A DNA stretch of 64,000 nt from Chitinophagaceae bacterium 26-R-25 (GCA_029906195.1 JARWSJ010000002.1:124001-188000); one strand, 5' to 3'; shown: positions 43,007-52,148, numbered from the stretch's first letter. The notes: generated by a model from the letters alone, not told the origin. A program made the numbers and translations.

Positions 43007-43019
43007 GGAAGTTTGATTT

Positions 43020-43156
43020 ATGGTGAATGGTGAATCGTCAATCGTGAATGTGAAACCCTAAAAAGCGTGATGCATTGTGAACGCAAATCGTCAATAGTGA
43101 ATGTAAAATATAGTGCTCGCATCTACATTCACCATTGACCATTCACGTTTCACGAC
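43020..43156. repeat. Word-type inverted repeat (gtgaat / attcac family)
   Basis: Left part 43020-43103 has two blocks of gtgaatcgtcaatcgtgaat-type words; right arm 43125-43156 has acattcaccattgaccattc words. It fills the gap between the DUF5777 start and the YceI stop. Confidence 0.65.
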
Positions 43157-43157
43157 C

Positions 43158-43697
43158 TCACTTTGCGCTGCAGTCCAGCTTTACAACCACGTTCATCTCT
43201 TTCGCTATTTTATCACGCACAAGAGAAGGAATGGTAATGTTGTAATCCTCAGGTTTCATTTTGAATTCGGCTTGTCCTACTATTCTTCCCTGTTGCATTT
43301 GTAACGTAGCCGGTATTTCTACGGGACGGGTTACATTGTGCAGGGTCATGTTACCCTTGATGGTTACTTTGTAAATGCTGTCGCTTCCCGGTGGTACATT
43401 GATGGTGTATGTTCCGGTAAAGCTCGCTTTAGGATATTTGTCACTCTCCACATAATTTTCGTTGAAGTGTTCCTGCATTAATTCTTTTGTGAAAATGAAC
43501 CCTTTCAGCAGCAGTGTAATGGCCATGTTTTTGTTGCCGGCATCAATGATGGCATATACTTGTTTGTTTTCTGCTCTGATATCTTCCAATGGTGTTTTTC
43601 CATAAAAGCCTATAAAGCCGGAACGTGTCATATACTGCTGGCTATGTGCCCAATAGCAGTTTATAAGAAGGATAAGGAAGATGCTAATCTTTTTCAT
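43158..43697 (-). CDS. YceI family periplasmic protein (cluster B)
   Basis: 179 residues with a cleavable signal peptide (SIFLILLINCYWAHSQ). YceI pattern: SGFIGFYGKTPLEDIRAENKQVYAIIDAGNKNMAI, LLKGFIFTKELMQEHFNENYVESDKYPKASFTGTY, then VTIKGNMTLHNVTRPVEIPATLQ and EFKMKPEDYNITIPSLVRDKIAKEMNV. Probable isoprenoid/quinone-binding lipocalin-like protein. It is shorter than the cluster A relative and not a lipoprotein. It lies between the DUF5777 barrel and the haem lipoprotein genes. Confidence 0.87.
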   Translation of the reverse strand: MKKISIFLILLINCYWAHSQQYMTRSGFIGFYGKTPLEDIRAENKQVYAIIDAGNKNMAITLLLKGFIFTKELMQEHFNENYVESDKYPKASFTGTYTINVPPGSDSIYKVTIKGNMTLHNVTRPVEIPATLQMQQGRIVGQAEFKMKPEDYNITIPSLVRDKIAKEMNVVVKLDCSAK

Positions 43698-43845
43698 CTG
43701 TATCTTTTTATTTTATTTTGGTCAGATGCCCGCCTGAGTGACACTAGTCGGGCAGGGAATTTGCATGAAATAATCATCTCTTTTTGCGGCAAGAATCTCG
43801 TCACGCTCATTTCATCGTCACTAATTTTTCAATTGTTCTTAATCG

Positions 43846-44226
43846 CTAGTTATTCTTTGCTCCCTGGTTAACCCATGCAGTTATCTTATTGATTGAACAA
43901 TCATCCAGCTTGGGTCTTCCATAAGGCATTGCCGGAAATCCGGGTGCATGTGTAACAACGCCCACCAGGTGGCCCGCATCTGCATGAAATTTAAGATTGC
44001 TGTAGGTGCTTAGGTCAATACCCCCGCTGCCGGCGGTGCTACCTGCGCCGTGGCATTCATAACAATTATTGGAAAGTATGTTCACGATATCTGTGCTATA
44101 CTTTACCGCTGTTGTGTCACACGTGATGCCATCGCTCAGGCTTTCTTCATTAGCTTTGGAACAGGAAATTGCCATACATGTTATTACTGCTGCAACAACT
44201 AATGTGGATGAAATGTACTTACGCAT
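43846..44226 (-). CDS. Haem-binding lipoprotein, CX2CH (cluster B)
   Basis: 126 residues from MRKYISST at 44226; an earlier ATG at 44250 is also possible and would directly follow the OB-fold gene stop. Lipobox MAISC (Cys22). A normal haem motif CYECH occurs in LSNNCYECHGAGSTAGSGGI, then HAPGFPAMPYGRPKLDDCSINKITAWVNQGAKNN, which shares its closing pattern with the cluster A lipoprotein. Predicted membrane-tethered cytochrome c. Confidence 0.82.
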   Translation of the reverse strand: MRKYISSTLVVAAVITCMAISCSKANEESLSDGITCDTTAVKYSTDIVNILSNNCYECHGAGSTAGSGGIDLSTYSNLKFHADAGHLVGVVTHAPGFPAMPYGRPKLDDCSINKITAWVNQGAKNN

Positions 44227-44251
44227 AGAGTGCTTCTTTTTTCGTTTCATT

Positions 44252-44662
44252 TTATTCAATAACACAATCCACCACATTTACATCGAGCAGAAAACCTGTG
44301 CATCTGCCTTTAATGGTTATGAGTGAATTGACTTCAGGAACTTTTAGTGAGTGTGCATTGTAAAAGCTGCAATTGATACCTCCCGGAGCCTTTTCGCCTG
44401 CGTTAAGTAAAATGCTTATGGTAGTGCTGTCTTTCTGAACGGCGTTCACAGTGCCCTTGATGCTTATTACTTTTCCTGTGTAATTTTTATCTGCTTCTGT
44501 TTCGTTTGAGAGATAAGCGTTGAATAATTCAGCTGCACTGATGTTTGCTGAAGGTGCAATATCTCTGGCATCTGTGTGTGGTTTTTGATAGGCATAGTAG
44601 GCCCAGGCCGCGACGCATATCAACACAATGCCCGCTGCGAGAAAAAGCACTTTCTTTCGCAT
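44252..44662 (-). CDS. Membrane-anchored OB-fold (tRNA_anti-like) protein
   Basis: 136 residues. One N-terminal membrane helix (VLFLAAGIVLICVAAWAYYAY), then a helix (AAELFNAYLSNETEADKNYTGKVISIKG) and OB-fold strands (TISILLNAGEKAPGGINCSFYNAH, NSLITIKGRCTGFLLDVNVVDC). This is the pattern of the tRNA_anti-like/OB-fold family found in Bacteroidota. It sits next to the haem lipoprotein, as the probable first gene of cluster B. Nucleic-acid or oligosaccharide binding is not established. Confidence 0.8.
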   Translation of the reverse strand: MRKKVLFLAAGIVLICVAAWAYYAYQKPHTDARDIAPSANISAAELFNAYLSNETEADKNYTGKVISIKGTVNAVQKDSTTISILLNAGEKAPGGINCSFYNAHSLKVPEVNSLITIKGRCTGFLLDVNVVDCVIE

Positions 44663-44694
44663 ATACTTAAATGTTACTGTAAAGAATGATTAAA

Positions 44695-46125
44695 TCAGAA
44701 GTGATGCGTAATGCCCACTTGAAGCCCTATACTGGAGATAGGGAGGTTGCCAATACCAACTCCTGTTAAAGGGAGTCTTAAATACGGCTCTGTTCTTAAG
44801 CTGCCTATTTTGCCAAGTTTGTATTCGTAACCAGCACTTAGAGTCATAACTGAGAACAAGTTGTTGCCCGAGTTATTATAAGTTCTTTCGGCTCCGTAAT
44901 AGCTACTGCCATGTTTTGCATAGTAATAGTATTCCTCTTTCTTCATAAAATAAGAGGTAAGCCCGGCCGTTGCGAAAAAGTTTCCTTTTTTCTTGAAAGA
45001 GAAATTGTAACGTGCACTTACTGGAACTTCAAACATGTTACATGCACCGTCTACGTTTAGAACCTGGACAGCAGGGGGGATGCCTGTGTTTTTTGTATCG
45101 AAATATTCTCCATCACTATAATATTGCTTTTTATCCCAGAGCACCCCACTTTCTATTGCCCATTTTTTATTGAATTGATAACCCACCAGTATGCCTGCTC
45201 CAAAGCCTATATGTTCTACTGTTTGCATTTTGATGGTGCTTACATCAGCGGCGCCTAATATACTGATGTAAATCCCATGCTGTTTTCCTTTCTCTACTTT
45301 AATTTCGTTCTTTTTTGTAGCAGCAACGGTGTTGTTGATTGCAATCGAGTCTTTATGTTTTTCGACTAAAGGACCTGGTTGCGGATTTGTGTTTTTTAAC
45401 GGGATATTGGATATGTTCTGCTGATCATTGGATATGGATGCTTGATCTTCATTGGATTTGGATATGGATGGTTGATCATTATCGGATATGGATCTGTTGG
45501 ATACGGATTTGTTGGATATGGATTGCCGGTCGTTTCTGGATATGGATTCTTGGTTTCGGTCGGATATGGATATTATATTGCCGGACTTTTGGTTTTTCCT
45601 GGATTTGGATTTTGATCTCTGGTTATCATAGGTAATATCTTGTGCATTCCTTGGATTGGAACTGCTCGTATTTGTTGTTAGGTCATTTGTTTCTGTTTTA
45701 GGGTGATTAAATAGTTTTCCGGATTGTTTTTCATTTTTCAAAGAGATTGGATTGTCATTGGTTTTCCTTTCTAAGGAAATTGGATTTTTGTCAGAAGCTT
45801 CTGTTTTATCTGGATATTGGATATTGCTATTCGTTGTTGCTAGTTGTTGGCTAGCTGGTGTACTGTTTTTCTCATCACCGCTTTTACCTGCCGCTACTGT
45901 ATTTATTTTATTTACTCCACTGCCTGATTTGATATTGTGTGTAAACACAAAGCCAAGCGGCAGAATCAACAGGAACCAGAAGAATCGTCTGCGATCATTT
46001 TTGTCTCTGCCTGCACGCAAAGGGTTATTGTTCCCTGATTGCAGTGCAGATTCAATTCTGCTCCAGTCTGGTTCAGGTGTTCTTAAAGGATACTCTTCAG
46101 CAGCCTTTCTAAACAGTTCGTCCAT
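44695..46125 (-). CDS. Inner-membrane-anchored protein with C-terminal beta-barrel, partner of the ECF sigma factor
   Basis: 476 residues from MDELFRKAAEEYPL at 46125, after the sigma gene stop; a start at 46146 would overlap it. A cytosolic N-terminus of about 45 residues resembles anti-sigma segments, then one helix (FFWFLLILPLGFVFTHN). A long Ser/Asn/Gln linker follows with repeated ISxS words (SISRNDRQSISNKSVSNRSI...). The C-terminal 190 residues look like an OmpA-type beta barrel (HIGFGAGILVGYQFNKKWAIESGVLW, ISSIGLQVGITHHF). The linker DNA has many ggatatggat words. Probable anti-sigma/sensor. Confidence 0.75.
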   Translation of the reverse strand: MDELFRKAAEEYPLRTPEPDWSRIESALQSGNNNPLRAGRDKNDRRRFFWFLLILPLGFVFTHNIKSGSGVNKINTVAAGKSGDEKNSTPASQQLATTNSNIQYPDKTEASDKNPISLERKTNDNPISLKNEKQSGKLFNHPKTETNDLTTNTSSSNPRNAQDITYDNQRSKSKSRKNQKSGNIISISDRNQESISRNDRQSISNKSVSNRSISDNDQPSISKSNEDQASISNDQQNISNIPLKNTNPQPGPLVEKHKDSIAINNTVAATKKNEIKVEKGKQHGIYISILGAADVSTIKMQTVEHIGFGAGILVGYQFNKKWAIESGVLWDKKQYYSDGEYFDTKNTGIPPAVQVLNVDGACNMFEVPVSARYNFSFKKKGNFFATAGLTSYFMKKEEYYYYAKHGSSYYGAERTYNNSGNNLFSVMTLSAGYEYKLGKIGSLRTEPYLRLPLTGVGIGNLPISSIGLQVGITHHF

Positions 46126-46133
46126 ATTGTCGT

Positions 46134-46709
46134 CTATATACTGCATAGTTCTATTGCCCCACTGTCTTTGTTAATAAATTTTTGCAGTAATGCCCTTGCT
46201 TTCGATAAGTTAGATTTAGAGGTTCCAACAGAAATACAAAGAGACTCTGCTATCTCGTGGTGCGTGAAGCCGTCTATTACAAACATGTTGAACACAATCC
46301 GGTAAACCGGCGGTAACTTTTTTACGTAAATCATCAGCTCTTTATAGAGCACCCGCTGATCGGCATTCGCACTTCTATCGGGTTCCTCCCATACATGATC
46401 AGCGATACCGCCGATTTCCGGCATAAGGTCATTTTTACGTAAAGCATCAATTGCTGTGTTCACCATAATTTGTCTCAACCATCCCATGAACATTTTCTCT
46501 AAATGTTCTTCGTTTTCACATTTGAAGGTTGAGAACTTCATAAACAGTTTCACATACCCATCATTTACTACATCTACCGCTTTGTCATAGTGATATATAT
46601 AGCGGAACACTATCTTCAAGGCATAGCCGTAATACTTCTCATAAAGAGCCTTCTGACTCCTTGCGTCTTGCTTTAAGCAACCCGATATTATTTGTGCAAT
46701 GCCTATCAA
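46134..46709 (-). CDS. ECF-type RNA polymerase sigma factor
   Basis: 191 residues. Region 2 has YYGYALKIVFRYIYHYDKAVDVVNDGYVKLFMKFSTF with the DxxxDGY-type helix and WLRQIMVNTAIDALRK. Region 4 has LPPVYRIVFNMFVIDGFTHHEIAESLCISVGTSKSNLSKARALLQKFI. Sigma-70 family, extracytoplasmic-function type. It is followed by the membrane/barrel protein gene, whose start nearly overlaps its stop, the usual arrangement for sigma and its regulator. The upstream 46710-47030 stretch shows nothing recognisable. Confidence 0.92.
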   Translation of the reverse strand: MIGIAQIISGCLKQDARSQKALYEKYYGYALKIVFRYIYHYDKAVDVVNDGYVKLFMKFSTFKCENEEHLEKMFMGWLRQIMVNTAIDALRKNDLMPEIGGIADHVWEEPDRSANADQRVLYKELMIYVKKLPPVYRIVFNMFVIDGFTHHEIAESLCISVGTSKSNLSKARALLQKFINKDSGAIELCSI

Positions 46710-47030
46710 AATTCTTGTTGTGTTGTGCTATTTGAAAGTATATACGAAAGGTACAAAAAAAGGTTGCCTGCAGGGGGCGAATAAATGAACAATTGGGTGA
46801 CAGGATAATTTAGACAGTTGGTTTTCAATGGTTTGCAGTTTTAGGTTTTTAAGGAAGAAAAATGAGAAACCGGGGTTTTAATGAGAGAACGTTGTTAGAA
46901 CGAAGCTGTGAGTACTATTATTATGTGCTGGTATCCGTCCTGGATTGATTTTACGGGATGCGCAGTGGTGATTTATGTCCAATATTGAGATATAGCCCTT
47001 CATAAAGCAGGCAATTCGGGGTGCCAGGCT

Positions 47031-47604
47031 CTTCGCTTCGCGATGTTTAACATGCCGCCCCTCTGGGGCTGGAATTTGACTCCACTATGTTGTTGCGATG
47101 TTTTTACTAACGTGTCGCCCCGCTGGGGCTGGCTCTAATGTGCTAAATTCTTTCGTTTTCTGCTACTAACATCTCGCCCCTCTGGGGCTGGAATTCGGTT
47201 CACTGTGGGTCTATAATTTCTACTAACATGCCGGCCCTACCGGGCTGGAATTTGACTCCACTATGTTGTTGCAATGTTTCTACTAACGTGCCGCCCCTCT
47301 GGGGCTGGCTTTAATATGGTAAATTCTCTCCTTTTCTGCTACTAACGTGTCGCCCCTAGGGGGAGGGTATTCGGTTTACTGTGGGTCTATAATTTCTACT
47401 AACGTGTTGCCCCGCTGGGGCTATTTGCAACATTCGCGAGGTTAACAATAGCCCAAGCGGGGCAACACGTTAGTAGCAGCATGCATTGTTGAGCCCACGT
47501 AGATGCCAGCCCCAGAGGGGCGAAACGTTAGTAGAATAGAAAACGGTTTGGGATATGTGTTTGCCAGCCCCGTAGGGGCGACATGTTAAACATCGCGAAG
47601 CGAA
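47031..47604. repeat. Palindrome array with 60-59-57 bp rhythm and 23-bp outer inverted repeat
   Basis: Seven units, each starting CRTG then a gccccNctggggc palindrome, begin at 47051, 47111, 47170, 47227, 47287, 47346 and 47403, spacings 60, 59, 57, 60, 59, 57. So a 176-bp block of three units is tandemly duplicated with divergence. At 47401-47425 and 47447-47471 a 25-bp inverted repeat (one mismatch) reverses the orientation; two more inverted units follow. The ends are a perfect 23-bp inverted repeat (47032-47054 / 47582-47604). No coding frame. Confidence 0.85.
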
Positions 47605-47681
47605 ACGCTCCGGAGCGCTTTGTTTGAAAGCAACGGCGGAGATCGAACCACCCGCCATACGGTCAATTATTAAAAACAAAA

Positions 47682-47707
47682 ATCCCGATAGTGGAAACTA
47701 CCGGGAT
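47682..47707 (-). terminator. Terminator of nrdJ
   Basis: Minus-strand stem ATCCCGGTAGT / ACTATCGGGAT (one wobble pair) with a 4-base loop, followed by TTTTGTTTTT, about 40 bases after the nrdJ stop. Confidence 0.85.
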
Positions 47708-47747
47708 GAGTTTTTGGTTGGTTTATTGTAAAAAAAGATCGATCAAT

Positions 47748-50700
47748 TTAGCTGCAACCCATGCTATTGCCACAGTTCAGGCATTTGTAGCAAGTGCCAC
47801 TGCGTAGAGTAATGTGTCCGCACACATTGCAAGAAGGCGCATCGCTCTGCATGTTTTTCGCTGCTGCATTTACCGCATCCAGGCCACTTTCCACTTTAAT
47901 AGCTGCTTTCTGAGGCTTGTGTGAATGAGAGTGATGAGGCTGGGGAGCAGGCGCACTTGCTGCTGCCACGATTCTTACATCGCTCAGCTTTGGCGTTTTT
48001 TTATCGTACTCCAATGTAGTTGGAATTTCGTCCCAGTCATCGGTGCCTGTGTTGGCTACTTCCGGTCTGTCAAGCACGTGCACAAGGTCAGTTCTGCCCA
48101 GGTATTCGTAAGCCAATGAACGGAACAGGAAGTCTACAATAGAAGTAGTGGTTTTGATATTCGGGTGATCTACCATGCCAGCCGGATCGAAGCGGGTGAA
48201 TACAAATTTCTCTACGAACTCTTCTAATGGAACGCCGTATTGTAAACCGATAGAAACAGCTATAGCAAAGCAGTTCAACATGCTGCGCATTGTAGCCCCT
48301 TCTTTCGCCATATCAATGAAGATTTCACCTACCGTGCCGTCGCCGTATTCACCTGTACGTACAAATAAGGTCTGGCCGTTTATTTTAGCTTTCTGTGTAA
48401 AACCTCTGCGCTTAGCCGGAAGCGTTTTTCTTTCTACAATGCGTGAAAGCTGACGTTTCAATTTAGTATCAGGAGAAGCCTGAACACGTTTTTGAACTTC
48501 TTCCAGCAAATCTTCAACAGTTAATTTGCCAAGATCCACAATTACAGATTCCTGAGAAGGAGTTTCTTCCGCTTTTTCTTCCTCTGCTTCTGCCGTTTTT
48601 GACTTTTTATCGCTCTTGGTGCTTAACGGCTGGCTCATCTTACTTCCGTCACGGTATAAAGCGTTCGCTTTAAGACCAAGTTGCCAGCTCAGCATATACG
48701 CATCAGCAATTTCTTCTACGGTAGCTTCGTTTGGAAGATTGATTGTTTTAGAAATCGCACCGCTGATGAATGGCTGTGTTGCGCCCATCATGCGGATGTG
48801 ACCGTGAGCATGAATGTAACGTTCGCCTTTTTTACCGCATTTGTTTGCGCAATCAAATACTGAAAGATGTTCTGCTCTTAAGTATGGAGCTCCTTCAACA
48901 GTCATTGTTCCGCATACATAATCATTTGCTTCTGCAATTTGCTCATCTGTAAAGCCGAGTGCTTCCAGCAAGCTCCATTCGAAGTTGAAGTATTGCTCTG
49001 GTTTGAAGCCAAGACGTTGTAAACATTCTTCGCCCAAATTATATACGTTGAATACAAAACCAACTTCAAAAGCTGAACTTACTGCTGTGTCGAGTTTTTT
49101 AATTTCTTCCGCAATAAATCCTTTTTCGCTCAGTGATTGGTGATTGATGTGTGGAGCCCCGGCAAAGTTTGCCGTACCTACTGCGTATTTCACTATGGCA
49201 TCGATCTCTTTTGCATTGTATCCGAGATTTCTCAATGCAGTAGGAACGCTTTGATTGATAATTTTGAAGTATCCGCCGCCGCTGAGTTTTTTAAATTTCA
49301 CCAAAGCGAAGTCTGGCTCTACACCTGTTGTATCGCAATCCATAACCAGACCAATTGTTCCCGTAGGAGCAATTACGGTTGTCTGGGCATTTCTGTAGCC
49401 AAATTTTTCACCCAGCTGAACCGCTTCGTCCCATGCTTTGGTAGCAGCTTTCAAGAGGTCTTCAGGGCAATATTTTGCATTGATACCTTGTGGCGTAAGG
49501 CTCAAGCCTTCATAAGCTCCGTTTGCGTCGTATGCAGCAGCACGGTGGTTGCGCATTACGCGAAGCATGTGTTCTTTGTTTTCTTCGTAGCGAGGGAAAG
49601 CGCCCAACACTTCGGCCATTTCTGCAGAAGTTGAATAAGCAACACCCGTCATGATTGCAGTGATAGCACCGGCAATGGCTCTCGCTTCTTCGCTGTCATA
49701 GGCAATGCCTTTTACCATTAGCATGGTGCCAAGGTTTGCATAGCCAAGACCAAGTGTTCTGTAGTCATAAGAAAGCTGGGCAACCTCTTTAGAAGGGAAC
49801 TGCGCCATCAATACAGATACTTCCAGTACCACTGTCCATAAACGGCAAGAGTATGCGTAACCTTCAATATCGAAAATGTTGGTATCGATATCGTAAAATT
49901 TCATCAGGTTGGCAGATGCAAGGTTACAAGCCGTGTTGTCCAGGAACATATATTCTGAACATGGGTTAGAAGCACGGATAGGGCCGCCTTCAGGGCAAGT
50001 GTGCCATTCGTTGATAGTGGTGTCGTATTGAGTGCCCGGATCTGCGCAGCGCCATGCAGCGTAGGCAATTTTGTTCCAAAGCTCACGGGCTTTTATTTTT
50101 TTCATTACACGACCATCCATTCTTGCTTTCAGTTCCCAATCTTCATCCGCTTCAAGTTTTGCGAAGAAGTCGTTGGGAATGCGGACAGAGTTGTTAGAAT
50201 TCTGCCCGCTTACGGTTCTATATGCTTCGCCTTCGTAATCTGATGGATAACCTGCAGCGATCAATGCACCCACTTTCTTTTCTTCCTCTACTTTCCAGTC
50301 GATAAAGTCAATAATTTCAGGGTGGTCAAGGTCAAGACAAACCATTTTAGCAGCACGGCGCGTAGTTCCGCCGCTTTTAATGGCACCTGCAGAGCGGTCG
50401 CCAATTTTCAGGAAGCTCATCAAGCCGCTGGAGGTACCCCCGCCGCTTAATTTTTCTCCTTCGCCGCGAATGCTGCTGAAGTTGGTACCAACACCGCTAC
50501 CGTATTTAAAGATGCGTGCCTCACGGATCCAAAGGTCCATGATACCGCCGTCATTTACTAAATCATCCTCTACGCTTAAGATAAAACATGCGTGGGGTTG
50601 TGGACGCTCGTAGGCAGAGGTTGATTTTTTCAACACACCATCTCTTGCATCAACAAAGTAATGGCCCTGTGGTTTACCGGTGATGCCGTAGCTTTCATGT

Positions 50701-51128
50701 AAGCCGGTGTTGAACCATTGCGGACTGTTGGGAACACAGGCCTGGTTCAAAATACTAAATACAAGTTCTTCGTAGAAAACCTGTGCATCTTTTTCTGAAG
50801 CGAAATAACCGTAACGTTCGCCCCATACGCGCCAGCAATTGGCCATACGGTGAGCTACCTGTTTTGCGGAAGTTTCGCGGCCGAGTGAGCCGTCAGCCTG
50901 GGGAACACCAGCCTTACGAAAATATTTTTGGGCAAGAATATCCGTTGCAATCTGGCTCCATTGTTTCGGTACTTCAACATTCGTCATTTCAAACACTACT
51001 TCGCCGCTTGGGTTACGTATTACCGAGGTACGGTAATCGTATTCGAACTGGTCAAACACGCTCACTTCATCTTTCGTGAAGCGACGGCTGAACTGCAGTC
51101 CTTTTACAGATTGCTTTTTGGTTGCCAT
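47748..51128 (-). CDS. nrdJ: Vitamin B12-dependent (class II) ribonucleoside-diphosphate reductase
   Basis: 1126 residues. It reduces ribonucleotides using adenosylcobalamin in the cytosol. Visible features are QACVPNSPQWFNTG, the catalytic RASNPCSEYMFLDNTACNLASANL, substrate-site stretches FKYGSGVGTNFSSIRGEGE and VIAPTGTIGLVMDCDTTGVEPDF, a long C-terminal extension with VEKFVFTRFDPAGMVDHP, and a terminal zinc-type Cys cluster (CNVCGH...CYKCLNCGNSMGC). Length fits the large bacterial NrdJ type. Monocistronic with a terminator; no cobalamin riboswitch is seen in the leader. Confidence 0.96.
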   Translation of the reverse strand: MATKKQSVKGLQFSRRFTKDEVSVFDQFEYDYRTSVIRNPSGEVVFEMTNVEVPKQWSQIATDILAQKYFRKAGVPQADGSLGRETSAKQVAHRMANCWRVWGERYGYFASEKDAQVFYEELVFSILNQACVPNSPQWFNTGLHESYGITGKPQGHYFVDARDGVLKKSTSAYERPQPHACFILSVEDDLVNDGGIMDLWIREARIFKYGSGVGTNFSSIRGEGEKLSGGGTSSGLMSFLKIGDRSAGAIKSGGTTRRAAKMVCLDLDHPEIIDFIDWKVEEEKKVGALIAAGYPSDYEGEAYRTVSGQNSNNSVRIPNDFFAKLEADEDWELKARMDGRVMKKIKARELWNKIAYAAWRCADPGTQYDTTINEWHTCPEGGPIRASNPCSEYMFLDNTACNLASANLMKFYDIDTNIFDIEGYAYSCRLWTVVLEVSVLMAQFPSKEVAQLSYDYRTLGLGYANLGTMLMVKGIAYDSEEARAIAGAITAIMTGVAYSTSAEMAEVLGAFPRYEENKEHMLRVMRNHRAAAYDANGAYEGLSLTPQGINAKYCPEDLLKAATKAWDEAVQLGEKFGYRNAQTTVIAPTGTIGLVMDCDTTGVEPDFALVKFKKLSGGGYFKIINQSVPTALRNLGYNAKEIDAIVKYAVGTANFAGAPHINHQSLSEKGFIAEEIKKLDTAVSSAFEVGFVFNVYNLGEECLQRLGFKPEQYFNFEWSLLEALGFTDEQIAEANDYVCGTMTVEGAPYLRAEHLSVFDCANKCGKKGERYIHAHGHIRMMGATQPFISGAISKTINLPNEATVEEIADAYMLSWQLGLKANALYRDGSKMSQPLSTKSDKKSKTAEAEEEKAEETPSQESVIVDLGKLTVEDLLEEVQKRVQASPDTKLKRQLSRIVERKTLPAKRRGFTQKAKINGQTLFVRTGEYGDGTVGEIFIDMAKEGATMRSMLNCFAIAVSIGLQYGVPLEEFVEKFVFTRFDPAGMVDHPNIKTTTSIVDFLFRSLAYEYLGRTDLVHVLDRPEVANTGTDDWDEIPTTLEYDKKTPKLSDVRIVAAASAPAPQPHHSHSHKPQKAAIKVESGLDAVNAAAKNMQSDAPSCNVCGHITLRSGTCYKCLNCGNSMGCS

Positions 51129-51230
51129 AATGAAAAGTCTTTAGAAGTTTTTAGTAAGTAAAGTCCAATATCCTTTGTGGTAGAAAACGAAAGTATTTTT
51201 TACAATTGACAAACGCTAGTCTTAAATATT

Positions 51231-51275
51231 AACAGGTTGTGGAAAAAACAAGTGGATAATTCCACAAGTCTCTCG
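51231..51275. promoter_or_regulatory. DnaA-box-like sequences upstream of nrdJ
   Basis: AGTGGATAA (51251-51259) matches the reverse complement of the DnaA box TTATNCACA at 8 of 9 bases, and tgtggaaaa precedes it. GTGGA and TCCAC also form a small inverted repeat here. Weak evidence of cell-cycle control. The remainder of 51129-51422 shows nothing definite. Confidence 0.25.
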
Positions 51276-51422
51276 GGTCGTGCATTCCTTAAAAACAAGG
51301 GAAAACAATGATTTTTGTTAGTAAGAAATTTACGATTTTTTATGGAATAAATTTTGAAATTTGCCATACTTTTTTATATTAAGAGGGATACGGAACTCTA
51401 TTACTAATACTATACCAATTTA

Positions 51423-52148
51423 TTGATGAAGAAGATTTTATTGATCCTGATAGTGGTACTTACTTGTTCTTATGCAGGGTTTACCCAGTCTGCATTTTCC
51501 GGATGGTTTGCATCGTTTAACACCGTTAAATTAAATTCGAAATTCAGCCTGCATACAGACCTCGCAGCCCGCTCTACCAACAAATGGGAACACGTTGCGA
51601 CATATATAGTAAGGCCCGGACTGAACTACCACATCAATAAAAAGATGGTTGCGACAGTGGGTTACGCCTATGTGGCACACAGGCGCACCATTGATGGCGT
51701 AAATGGGTATACGCCCGAGCATCGTATATGGGAGCAATTTATTTTTAATCAGCCCGTTGCGTTTACCACATTGCAGCATAGATTGAGACTGGAGCAGCGT
51801 TTTATAGCAACCCCTCAACTTAAAGAAGGGAAAATCACAAGCGATGATCATGTTTATGCAAACAGGCTTCGTTATTTCTTCCGCGATGTAATTCCCTTCA
51901 GCGGACAGAAGCAATTTACCAAAGGGATGTTTGCTTCTGTTCAAAATGAAATCTTCGTTAATCTTGGGGACAAGTCAAACGTGAATGGGAAATTTTTTGA
52001 CCAAAACAGGGCCTATATTTCCATCGGCTACCGTTTCGTAAAAAGTTTTGATGCGGAAATTGGCTACATGAACCAATACGTTTCGGGTAAGGGAAGCAGT
52101 TATGTGAATAATAGCATTCTGCAATTAGCGACGTACTTGAGATTATAG
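51423..52148 (+). CDS. DUF2490 family outer-membrane protein
   Basis: 241 residues. Signal peptide (KILLILIVVLTCSYAGFTQ), then barrel-like strands: FASFNTVKLNSKFSLHTDLAARSTN, YIVRPGLNYHINKKMVATVGYAYVAHRR, LQHRLRLEQRFIATP, YANRLRYFFRDVIPF and FVKSFDAEIGYMNQYVSG. The LRxEQR and NRxRY motifs and length fit DUF2490. Predicted outer-membrane barrel of unknown function. Convergent with the truncated haemoglobin gene across a word-type inverted repeat. Confidence 0.85.
   Translation: MMKKILLILIVVLTCSYAGFTQSAFSGWFASFNTVKLNSKFSLHTDLAARSTNKWEHVATYIVRPGLNYHINKKMVATVGYAYVAHRRTIDGVNGYTPEHRIWEQFIFNQPVAFTTLQHRLRLEQRFIATPQLKEGKITSDDHVYANRLRYFFRDVIPFSGQKQFTKGMFASVQNEIFVNLGDKSNVNGKFFDQNRAYISIGYRFVKSFDAEIGYMNQYVSGKGSSYVNNSILQLATYLRL

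Noticed and set aside
45339-45635. 98-codon plus-strand frame rich in WIWMV/IWI
   Set aside because: It is antisense to the ggatatggat repeat region of the barrel protein gene; the Trp-rich product reflects the DNA repeat.
47031-47604. Regularly spaced repeats resembling a CRISPR array
   Set aside because: The repeated unit is a short GC palindrome, the intervening sequences recur in the second 176-bp block, orientation flips inside the array, and no cas gene is present.
51129-51422. Cobalamin riboswitch before the B12-dependent reductase
   Set aside because: No GCCACTG-type B12 box or matching paired elements could be seen upstream of nrdJ.
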